From Fen-1273 sp963748405 (GTDB lineage Bacteria > Bacteroidota > Ignavibacteria > UBA10030 > UBA6906): DNA of 64,000 nucleotides. Under the pieces are notes generated by a model that saw only the letters and a list, made by a program, of their open reading frames with translations, ran no database searches and was not told where the DNA came from. Of this stretch, positions 56,801 to 64,000 are shown piece by piece; the first letter of the stretch is position 1; each line of letters opens with the position of its first letter. The stretch is taken from contig CAVVIT010000007.1 in NCBI GenBank assembly GCA_963748405.1, positions 372,001-436,000 of the forward strand, read 5' to 3'. The position numbers and the translations under genes were made by a program.

Positions 56801-58140
56801 CACCACGCCTTCCAGATCGGGTGCGCCTCCGTGTTGAATATCACCCTCTTGAACGGGAGCACATCGGCGGGTGCGTACAGCAGATAGAGGTACTTCATCG
56901 TCTCGGCCAGGAAATACGGTTCCATCCTGTCCCGTTTCGCCTTCGTCACGACGTTGTCAAGCTCGGTATACCCTTCGTCCGTCCGGCAATACGCGTCGAG
57001 GCTGTCCAGGAACACCTTCCCGATATTCTGGTAGACGGGGTCGTTCGTGATCTCCCAGAGATAGTACGTCGATTCCATGATCTCCGGGTTGAGATAATAG
57101 CGGGGCTTTTCGGCTTTTTCCGTGACATAGTTGTACTGCTCCGGCTCGACCCCGTACTTGCACCACATTTTGAAGCACGACTGCAGGAGCTGGTCCGCTC
57201 TCTCGACGTCTCCGTAGAGCGCCATGCAGGCGGGGAAGTAAGCGTCGAGCGCGCCGAACCAGGTCTTCGTCCTTTTTCCCGTGTTCATGTCCGCGTGGCC
57301 GTACCAGAAGCCCGCGGCGCTCGAGTCGAGGAGGTACTTGTTGATCGCTTCATAGTGGGTCCTCCACATCAGCTTGCAGTCCTCGTCGTCGAAGAGGATC
57401 GCGCATTTCAACAGGTATTCGTAGTAGGAGTCGATCCCCGCGCTCAGGTGGCTGTCCGTGCTCGTCCACTCGCCCGTCTTCACGTTGATGCCGTCCCCCA
57501 CGAGACCGATCTCCGACCGGGCTCCGTAGATGGCGAGGAGGGCGAGCTTCGCGCTGTTGTAGTATTCCCCTTTTCCCGTCATGGCGGTGAGCGATCCGAA
57601 CTCGACGAGGAGCGTTCCGGCGGCTCCCGGGTTGCTCATCTCTCCCCTGGCCGCGCCGGTCTTTAAATTGACTTCGAGATACGGCATCCCGGTCCCCGTG
57701 ACGAACGCGGGGAGCATCCTCTTGCCGAGGTCCTCGGCGAGATCCAGGAGCCTGTGGTCCCTCGACATGTGGTAGTTCGCCAGGAGGCTTCCCATGATGC
57801 GGATGGTGAATTCGAACACGTTGACGTAGACGTCCCTGTCGAACGACAGGTGCGTGGCGATGAACTCCCTGGTGCTGTCGGCCTCATCCGTCAGCCCCAT
57901 GAGCGTCATCGTATCGAGCGCTTCCACGGCGGTGAGATAGAAGGGGGTTCCGTACCAGTCGTAGGAGGTCTTGCTCACCGGCTTGAACCCGTCATGCCCC
58001 CACGCGTAGGTCTTGTACCCGTTCCATGCGTGCAGGAAGTCCATTTTCACCCGTGCGGCCATGTCCTCCGGCGACATCTTCTGGGCGGAGCCGGTCGAGA
58101 GCGCGGTGCAGAGTGCGAAAGCAAGGAGCGTCAGACGCAT
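56800..58140 (-). CDS. GH47-like alpha-mannosidase, exported
   Basis: 446 residues. Signal peptide MRLTLLAFALCTALSTGSAQ. The single (alpha/alpha)7-type domain shows GH47 blocks: WNGYKTYAWGHDGFKPVS, TLMGLTDEADS, FEFTIRIMGSLLANYHMS, FGSLTAMTGKGEYYN, STDSHLSAGIDSYYEYLLK, and YYLNPEIMESTYYLWEIT with the final YLLYAP and FNTEAHP that hold the calcium-binding Thr-Glu. GH47 enzymes trim alpha-1,2-linked mannose. Bacterial members are uncommon next to the many eukaryotic ones. The ATG at 58140 has AGGG six bases upstream. Confidence 0.88.
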   Translation of the reverse strand: MRLTLLAFALCTALSTGSAQKMSPEDMAARVKMDFLHAWNGYKTYAWGHDGFKPVSKTSYDWYGTPFYLTAVEALDTMTLMGLTDEADSTREFIATHLSFDRDVYVNVFEFTIRIMGSLLANYHMSRDHRLLDLAEDLGKRMLPAFVTGTGMPYLEVNLKTGAARGEMSNPGAAGTLLVEFGSLTAMTGKGEYYNSAKLALLAIYGARSEIGLVGDGINVKTGEWTSTDSHLSAGIDSYYEYLLKCAILFDDEDCKLMWRTHYEAINKYLLDSSAAGFWYGHADMNTGKRTKTWFGALDAYFPACMALYGDVERADQLLQSCFKMWCKYGVEPEQYNYVTEKAEKPRYYLNPEIMESTYYLWEITNDPVYQNIGKVFLDSLDAYCRTDEGYTELDNVVTKAKRDRMEPYFLAETMKYLYLLYAPADVLPFKRVIFNTEAHPIWKAW

Positions 58141-58202
58141 GGTGGTCCCTTTGGATTGTTCCTGAAACATACTGATTCTTCGCGAATTAGAAAACCCTTC
58201 GA

Positions 58203-60815
58203 TCACCTCCGCCTCGTGAAAACGGTGCGTAGTTCTTCGTCCGCCGGAAAATCCCACGAAGCGGGAAGTTCCGGGCCGTGCGCGTACCGGAATCCGGCCT
58301 CCTTCAGCCCCTGGAGGACGAGCCTGAGCGTGCAGTGCATTCCCCCGGGAAGCTTCCCCGTCGAAAGCGTGCAGGTCTTGCCGTCGGCGGAGACGCGGAC
58401 GTCAAGCGACAGGCTCCCGCATTCGGTCGGGACGCGGTCGAGGCGCAGCCGGGCGCCGTTCGCGTACCAGGACGGGGGGACCCCCCCGAGGACTTCCACC
58501 GTATCGGGCCGGTCGTTGGCGATCATGTCGCGCAGTAGGAGTATGAACAGTGCGCTCGCCGTGGCGTCGGAGGCGTCCCCCGATGTGCGCGTTCCCACGT
58601 CTTTCGGGAGCTGTTCCTCGAGCCACGTCCCGAGCGGGGAGGCGTGGTTGGCGACGGCGTAGAGTATCGTCTCCGCCCGTGCGTAGTTCCGCTGGTAGAC
58701 GTGGACGATTCCTTCCTGCGCGGTGAAGAACGGCCAGATCCCCTGCCTCAGCCACCCGACGTCCTGGTGAATCCCTTCCGTGGTCTTTGCGTCGAGCATG
58801 GCGAGCGTCCCGTTCAAGAGCGGATCCCCGAAGGGAAACAGGTGGCCGAACGCCTGGGCGTCGAGCATCCCCCAGTTCGCCTGCTGCGGAATCGTCGTCG
58901 ACGACGTGTCGCCGACCCTCATCGGGAGATACAGATTGCCGTGGGCGTCGCGCCGCGCGTCTCTCATCGCCGCCTCCCGGAACGAGCGCATGAGATCGGA
59001 GGCAAGCGCGTTCCACGACCGGGCGCTGTCGGGGAGTCCCAGCGACCACGCCGCCCCGACCGCAGCAGAGAGGCCGTTCAACGACCAGAACGTGGTGCCG
59101 TATTCCGCGGAGAGGCCGCCGATCCCCCCGTCGGTGAACCCGGGAGGGAAGAGCCCGTAGACGGCCGAGGAGGGATCGCTCAGCGTCTGCGCGCGCGTTT
59201 TCCTGATCCAGGACACGCCGGAGGATATGGCCGGGAGCCGGGCCCTCAGCCATCCGGTGTTTCCGGTGACCTTCGCGTACTCGCACGCGGCATACAGGAT
59301 CAGGCCGGTCTCGCGGAGCATCGGGTACGGTTCGCTCTGGCGGATCCTGCCGTCCGGCATCTGGTAGCGGAGGGCGTTCTCGACCGCCAGCCGTGCCGAA
59401 GCGGTATCGCCGAGCGCGGTCGCGCTCTGTATGTCCCACACCTCGTCGTGCATCCAGAGCCCGCGGTACACGCTCGGCCCCGGCTCGAACTGGAATCCCC
59501 CGTCGACCCATTCGGCGATCTGGTACATGTTCCGGATGCTCGCGTCGAGGAGGTACTGTATGGCGCTGTCGGGGACCGTGATGCGCCCGAACGGGAGCCG
59601 GGCGTCGTTCTTCCAGAATCGTTCCGCCGCCTTCCGCGCTTCCCGCAGGTCCGGCAGCCCCGCGGCGGCCGCGCGCGGGTCTCCGCCGGCGAGAACGTAC
59701 ACCTGCGCCTCGGTCGTCCCCCCGGGGAGTTCGAGCGTCCACGTGTTTCCTTCCCGTATCGCGCTCCGGAACCGCGGCCGGGCGACGACGAACGGGCGTC
59801 CGGGAGCGCCGAGCGCGCCCGTCGATTCGTCGAATTCGAGCAGTCGGCCCGTCGCGACGGTGACCACCGGCGTGATCCGCCTTCCTTCGAACCGGGCAAG
59901 TATCCCGTCGACGCGGGTCGAGGGGGCGCCGGTTTCGTTTTCGAGCCCGCACGACCAGGCGATCTCGGCCCGACGCGTCCCCTCGCCGCCGATGACGTCG
60001 GCCTCGGTGATCCTCGTGCCGGGGGAGAAGACCCAGAAGGCGTTCAGTATCGTGTTGGGGTCGGCCCCCTCAGGGGAAGCGTGAACCTCGATGGCGATCT
60101 CGCCGTCATCGTTCTCGTCGCGCGCGTTGAAGAAATAGACGTAGGGGGTGTTCTTCACGTTGTCTTTCAGCGCGTCGATCGTCACCGGTGGTGCGCCCTC
60201 GACCCGGAGCTCGAGCACCCGCTGACCCTTTGTTCCCTTGTAGGGCTCGCAGAATCCCAGCGCGATGAGCCGGGAGCTTCCCGCCGGGACCCGCACCCTG
60301 TAGAGTATCGGCCTGTTCGTTCCCCATGCGGCATTCCGGAACGCGGGGTCGCACCCGGCCGGGGGGCTGGCCCATCCGGGGGCGCCGTTCAGCCCTCCGA
60401 GCCGGCGCAGTTTTCCCCCCAGGAAGACGCCGGAGGGGCGTCCGGCCGTCTTTCCTTCGAGCGCGAACTCCTCGATCGTCCCGCGCGATTCCGCCCCGTC
60501 AAGCCGGAGCGACACGATGGGGACGCGCGGATCGGCGATCGACGGGGTTCCCGGCGTGAGCGTGACCTCCTTCGCCCCCACGGAGATCTCGGTGAGCGGG
60601 CGGACGTAGGGGCCGGGTCCGAAGTCGTAGGCGAGCGATCCGCGCTCTGTCACGACCGTCTTCTGCCAGTCCCCGGGGAAGCAGATGGCCGTCAGGTGCG
60701 TCGCGGGGGCGTAGCGGAAATCCACCGCCGGCGCACGCGTCTGGGCGTCCGCGCCGCGCGCGAGAAAACCGGCGGCAAGAAGGAGGCCAATCACCCGCAG
60801 GTATCGTGCCGTCAT
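58203..60815 (-). CDS. Exported six-hairpin glycosidase-like protein
   Basis: 870 residues. Signal peptide MTARYLRVIGLLLAAGFLARGADA. The N-terminal half is beta-sandwich (residues about 25-430); then an (alpha/alpha)6 toroid (SIRNMYQIAEWVDGGFQFEP, YRGLWMHDEVWDIQSATAL, EYGTTFWSLNGLSAAV, NWGMLDAQAFGHLF, WLRQGIWPFFTAQEG) and a C-terminal beta domain. It resembles bacterial glycogen debranching/trehalase-type six-hairpin enzymes without clear family assignment. Substrate unknown. ATG at 60815 chosen for the signal peptide; gap of four bases to the MFS gene. Confidence 0.85.
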   Translation of the reverse strand: MTARYLRVIGLLLAAGFLARGADAQTRAPAVDFRYAPATHLTAICFPGDWQKTVVTERGSLAYDFGPGPYVRPLTEISVGAKEVTLTPGTPSIADPRVPIVSLRLDGAESRGTIEEFALEGKTAGRPSGVFLGGKLRRLGGLNGAPGWASPPAGCDPAFRNAAWGTNRPILYRVRVPAGSSRLIALGFCEPYKGTKGQRVLELRVEGAPPVTIDALKDNVKNTPYVYFFNARDENDDGEIAIEVHASPEGADPNTILNAFWVFSPGTRITEADVIGGEGTRRAEIAWSCGLENETGAPSTRVDGILARFEGRRITPVVTVATGRLLEFDESTGALGAPGRPFVVARPRFRSAIREGNTWTLELPGGTTEAQVYVLAGGDPRAAAAGLPDLREARKAAERFWKNDARLPFGRITVPDSAIQYLLDASIRNMYQIAEWVDGGFQFEPGPSVYRGLWMHDEVWDIQSATALGDTASARLAVENALRYQMPDGRIRQSEPYPMLRETGLILYAACEYAKVTGNTGWLRARLPAISSGVSWIRKTRAQTLSDPSSAVYGLFPPGFTDGGIGGLSAEYGTTFWSLNGLSAAVGAAWSLGLPDSARSWNALASDLMRSFREAAMRDARRDAHGNLYLPMRVGDTSSTTIPQQANWGMLDAQAFGHLFPFGDPLLNGTLAMLDAKTTEGIHQDVGWLRQGIWPFFTAQEGIVHVYQRNYARAETILYAVANHASPLGTWLEEQLPKDVGTRTSGDASDATASALFILLLRDMIANDRPDTVEVLGGVPPSWYANGARLRLDRVPTECGSLSLDVRVSADGKTCTLSTGKLPGGMHCTLRLVLQGLKEAGFRYAHGPELPASWDFPADEELRTVFTRRR

Positions 60816-60819
60816 CGCC

Positions 60820-62205
60820 TCAGGCCTTTGTCCTTCCGGGTTTCCAGAGCTGTTCGATTTCTTCGAGTGATTTTCCTTTCGTCTCCGGGACGACGAGCCA
60901 GACGAAAAGGACGGTGACGACGCAGAAGCATGCGTACAGGATGAAAGGGAATGCGTGGCGGAAGCTCGCCACGAGCCAGGGTTGTTCATTGATCATGGGA
61001 AATGTTTGTGAGACGATGTAGTTCGCCCCCCAGAGGAGGAGCGAAGCGATCGCCATGCCGCGTCCCCGTATGCGGGTGGGGAACACCTCGGCGATGATCA
61101 GCCAGACGACGGGACCGAGCGACACGGCGAAGAATGCGATAAACGAGAGCACGAAGACGATGACCCAGGTCTCATGGATGTTGTTGTACGTCGCCAGGCC
61201 GAACCCGACCAGCGAGAGGGCCATCCCGGAGGCGCCCCCGATCATGATCGGCTTCCGGCCGAACCGGTCGACGATCCGGAGGGCGACAAGCGTGAACAGC
61301 AGGTTCATCCCGCCGATGGAGATCGTCTGCAGGAGCGCGATGTCCGTTCCGCTTCCGAGCTGCTTGAATATCTCGGGAGCGTAGTACATGAACACGTTCA
61401 TCCCGGTCACCTGCTGGAGGACGGCGAGAACCGCGCCGATGAGGAACGCCCTGCGGAGCCCGGGCTTCAGGAGTCCGCTGGAGGAGCCGGGTGTCTCGCG
61501 GAGCGCCTCGGTGATCGCGCCCATCTCCGATGCGGCCCGTGCGTCGCCGCCCACGCGCACAAGCGTCTTCAGGGCTTCGTCGTTCCGTCCCCGCTGGAGG
61601 AGCCACCGGGGGCTTTCCGGTATCAGGAGCGTGAGGAAAAAGAAGACGGCCGCCGGTGCCGTCGCCGAACCGAACATCCAGCGCCAGCCCGTGCTCGCGT
61701 TCCAGGCCTCGTCCCCGAGTCCCGCGATGAAGTAGTTGACGAAATACACGATGAGTATGCCGCAGACGATTGCAAGCTGGTTGAAGGAGACGAGGCGTCC
61801 CCGCTTTTCCGCGGGGGCGATCTCGGCGATGTACAGCGGGCAGACGACGGAGGCCGTCCCGATGCCGATCCCGCCGAGTATCCGCGCGATCGAGAACTCG
61901 GTGATCGTCGCGGGGATCGCCGACCAGACGCCCGAGACCATGTACAGGACCGCGGCGATGAGAAGCGCCTTCTTGCGCCCCAGCCGGTCGGAGATCAGCC
62001 CGGCGGTCCCTGCGCCGATCAGGCACCCGACAAGCGCGCTCGACGCGGCCCACCCCGTGGAGGCCGCGTCAAGCGAAAAATGAGAGCGGAGGAACCCGAT
62101 GGCCCCGGAGATCACCGCCGTGTCATACCCGAAGAGCAGTCCGCCGAGCGCGGCGACGGTGCTGAGCATCGCCACGTACAACGCCGATCCCTCGTTCGAT
62201 TTCAT
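60820..62205 (-). CDS. MFS sugar:proton symporter
   Basis: 461 residues, twelve membrane helices. Sugar-porter motifs: GGLLFGYDTAVISGAIGFLR, RLGRKKALLIAA, the PESPRWLL motif, QQVTGMNVFMYYAPEIF in helix 7, DRFGRKPIMIGG and the C-terminal PETKGKSLEEIE. It resembles XylE/GalP transporters of hexoses or pentoses. ATG at 62205 with AGGGA six bases upstream. It probably imports the sugar freed by the GH enzymes downstream, and the phosphomannose isomerase lies just upstream. Confidence 0.95.
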   Translation of the reverse strand: MKSNEGSALYVAMLSTVAALGGLLFGYDTAVISGAIGFLRSHFSLDAASTGWAASSALVGCLIGAGTAGLISDRLGRKKALLIAAVLYMVSGVWSAIPATITEFSIARILGGIGIGTASVVCPLYIAEIAPAEKRGRLVSFNQLAIVCGILIVYFVNYFIAGLGDEAWNASTGWRWMFGSATAPAAVFFFLTLLIPESPRWLLQRGRNDEALKTLVRVGGDARAASEMGAITEALRETPGSSSGLLKPGLRRAFLIGAVLAVLQQVTGMNVFMYYAPEIFKQLGSGTDIALLQTISIGGMNLLFTLVALRIVDRFGRKPIMIGGASGMALSLVGFGLATYNNIHETWVIVFVLSFIAFFAVSLGPVVWLIIAEVFPTRIRGRGMAIASLLLWGANYIVSQTFPMINEQPWLVASFRHAFPFILYACFCVVTVLFVWLVVPETKGKSLEEIEQLWKPGRTKA

Positions 62206-62222
62206 AGAGTTCCCTTTGTCAT

Positions 62223-64000
62223 TTACCCGGCCCCCTCCGGAACGCCGAACGGTTTCGCGTCCGGCTTGAGAAACGTCTTGACGACTTTCGCTTCCCTCTT
62301 CCCCCCGTTGACCAGCCGGTACGCCCCCGCGGCGGCCGGGACGATGAACGTCTCCGCATAGTGGAACCGCCGCCGCATCCCTCCAGCGGTCTCCAGCGTG
62401 ATCCATTCCCCTTCCACGACGTTCAGCACGTGGGCGGAGTCGTCGGTGGAGACGTCGATGGCCGTCGTGAATTCGAGCCTGTGGACGTCGTAGAGGTGGT
62501 CGGGATGCGTCGGGAGGTGGACGACCCGGGCGCCGGGGGCCTCGGAGAGGATTGCAGGCCGGGAGACGAGCTCGCGCGCGACCCTTTCCCCCTGTCGTTC
62601 GAAGACGAGGTTGTCGAACGCCCGGGCGATGTTCAGGGGGCGCGGTGCGCCGTCCAGGTCCATCCTCATCCAGTCGTACATCTTGAACGTGTAGATGTAC
62701 GGCGTGCTGCTGATCTCCAGGACCAGGTTGTCCTTTCCCGAGCAGTGTATCGTTCCCGCCGGGATGAGGAACAGGTCGTGCACGTGCGCTTCGACGGTGT
62801 TGACGTGCCGCTCCACGTCGACGGGCTTCCCTTCGCGCTCGCTCCGCTCGAGCTCGCGCCTGAACGCTCCGGCGTCCACCCCCTCCCTGAAACCGAGATA
62901 GACGCGGGCACCCCCTTTGCAGTCCAGTATGTAGTACGTCTCGTCCTGTGTGATCGGCTCGCCGAAATTCCTGTGTATGTAGTCCGCCCGCGGGTGGCAC
63001 TGGAGGGAGAGATTCCCGCCGCCGAAGGTGTCGAGGAAATCGTACCGTATCGGGAATTCGAACCCGAACCTGCCGGCGTGCCGGCCGAGGACCGCCCGGT
63101 GAGCGTGGAACATGAGAAAATCAAACGAGGCTTCAAGGAGCGCTCCCCCGCTCTCCAGGGCGATCCCGTTTTCCGGGCTGATGAGCTCGAACGACCATGC
63201 GTAGTTGGGCGCCGCAGGGGCGACGCCCGGTATGTGTTCCTTGATCCACTGCCCCCCCCACGGGCCGGGCTCGAACCAGGGTCTGACGCGGATGTAGTTC
63301 GAGGCCATGCGCTCGAGGCCGCTCCGGAAATCCTCCCCGTTCATGAATGCGGGCTCCTCCGGGCGCTGCGTGTCGACGAATATGTCGATATTCCCGAGGA
63401 GCGCCGCGCGCAGCCGGTTCAGGACAGGCCAGTCCACGAAGAACATCCGTTTGTACATCGTCTTCGGGTCATCGCTCGATCGTGCGCCGAAATTGGTGAA
63501 ACTCCCGCTGCGCGAGCGGAATTGGGCTTCGCACTTCGGCACGTCGGCGTACACGGTGAGCGCTCCCGCGGAGAGGAGAGAGGCCCCCATTCCGTATATA
63601 ATAGAGAGCGTTCCGGGAGCGGGGGAGGGGACCGGCGGGGCAAGAGGGTCAAAAAAGGCGGCGGCCTGCAGCGTGCATCGTCTGCCGAAGAGGGGATCCT
63701 CACCGCCGAGGAACGGGTCCACGAGCGAGTTGATTTCCGGTTCGCTCTTCAGGGCTTCTGCGGCGGCGTGAAACACGGGACGGGCGCCCCGCCTGCGGAG
63801 GGCTTCGCCGAGAGAGGAGGCGAAATGGTCCCACAGGACGCCGACCGTTCCGTCGACGGCGATCGTCGCTTTTCCCGAGCCGATGATCGCCGCCGCGAGG
63901 CCGTCGAACCCGATGCCGATCCGCCCGGGGCCGGCCGGGAATGCAGGGTAGATGTCGTACGCGCCGGAGTCCCCCGCCTCGTGGTGCGACGGCGCGGGCT
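62223..64000 (-). CDS. Class I mannose-6-phosphate isomerase with N-terminal kinase-like region, 5' end outside window
   Basis: The minus-strand frame is open at the right edge; about 590 residues are visible. The C-terminal region is a type I phosphomannose isomerase cupin: PHAD-like CHPRADYIHRNFGEP, QDETYYILDC, LFLIPAGTIHCSGKDNLVLEIS and FHYAETFIVPAAAGAYRLVNG. The N-terminal visible part (GSGKATIAVDGTVGVLWDHF) looks like a degenerate P-loop kinase, as in the long PMI proteins of Bacteroidetes-like bacteria. It would convert mannose-6-phosphate to fructose-6-phosphate. It is 17 bases ahead of the MFS sugar porter. Confidence 0.88.
   Translation of the reverse strand, partial: PAPSHHEAGDSGAYDIYPAFPAGPGRIGIGFDGLAAAIIGSGKATIAVDGTVGVLWDHFASSLGEALRRRGARPVFHAAAEALKSEPEINSLVDPFLGGEDPLFGRRCTLQAAAFFDPLAPPVPSPAPGTLSIIYGMGASLLSAGALTVYADVPKCEAQFRSRSGSFTNFGARSSDDPKTMYKRMFFVDWPVLNRLRAALLGNIDIFVDTQRPEEPAFMNGEDFRSGLERMASNYIRVRPWFEPGPWGGQWIKEHIPGVAPAAPNYAWSFELISPENGIALESGGALLEASFDFLMFHAHRAVLGRHAGRFGFEFPIRYDFLDTFGGGNLSLQCHPRADYIHRNFGEPITQDETYYILDCKGGARVYLGFREGVDAGAFRRELERSEREGKPVDVERHVNTVEAHVHDLFLIPAGTIHCSGKDNLVLEISSTPYIYTFKMYDWMRMDLDGAPRPLNIARAFDNLVFERQGERVARELVSRPAILSEAPGARVVHLPTHPDHLYDVHRLEFTTAIDVSTDDSAHVLNVVEGEWITLETAGGMRRRFHYAETFIVPAAAGAYRLVNGGKREAKVVKTFLKPDAKPFGVPEGAG

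Overview
The window is a high-GC, gene-dense stretch of a Gram-negative bacterial chromosome: there are outer-membrane porins, a TolC/RND efflux system, lipoproteins and many exported enzymes. Two promoters match the Bacteroidota-type consensus (TTG, 20 bases, TAnnTTTG) exactly and two others come close. Together with the exported S9/M1 peptidases and glycosidases, this suggests a member or relative of the Bacteroidota/FCB group. Many genes also have good Shine-Dalgarno sequences, so the placement stays tentative. No rRNA, tRNA, CRISPR array, transposase or phage gene was seen. Many start and stop codons overlap as ATGA or GTGA, which indicates long translationally coupled operons.

Layout. 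1-1.2 kb: start of a PAS/PAS/GAF sensor running off the left edge. 1.5-11.6 kb: an expanded kdp potassium operon in the unusual order kdpC, tiny ORF, kdpF, kdpA, kdpB, outer-membrane barrel, lipoprotein, unknown protein, kdpD, kdpE. 11.5-16.4 kb: a six-hairpin glycosidase carrying an in-frame palindromic insert, a tiny membrane ORF, a GT4 glycosyltransferase and a metallophosphoesterase. 16.5-25.7 kb (minus): a surface-sugar operon with a NeuB-type ulosonate synthase, a KdsC-type phosphatase, a SpsF-type cytidylyltransferase, an SDR, a class III aminotransferase, a two-subunit transketolase and a putative transferase, followed by a fatty acid hydroxylase-like protein and a TPR protein.

25.8-35.7 kb: two solitary unknowns, then an RND efflux operon led by a stand-alone receiver protein, then a PAS histidine kinase with its NarL-type regulator. 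35.8-38.9 kb: an exported barrel-like protein coupled to a secreted RNase Sa-like ribonuclease and its barstar-like inhibitor, then a small exported repeat protein with a clear terminator. 38.9-64 kb: an exported alpha/beta hydrolase, a KDPG aldolase and a long minus-strand carbohydrate-use and peptidase locus. That locus holds GH172, an ABC sugar-binding protein and permease without ATPase, a fucose isomerase-like protein, PlsC, a PfkB kinase, M1 and S9 peptidases, GH78-like, GH47 and another six-hairpin glycosidase, an MFS sugar porter, and a phosphomannose isomerase running off the right edge.

The most distinctive items are the ulosonate cluster, which has a transketolase pair where a sugar 2-epimerase would normally be; the expanded and rearranged kdp operon; the barrel/RNase/barstar operon; and several families of small palindromic or heptameric repeats, one of them inside a reading frame.
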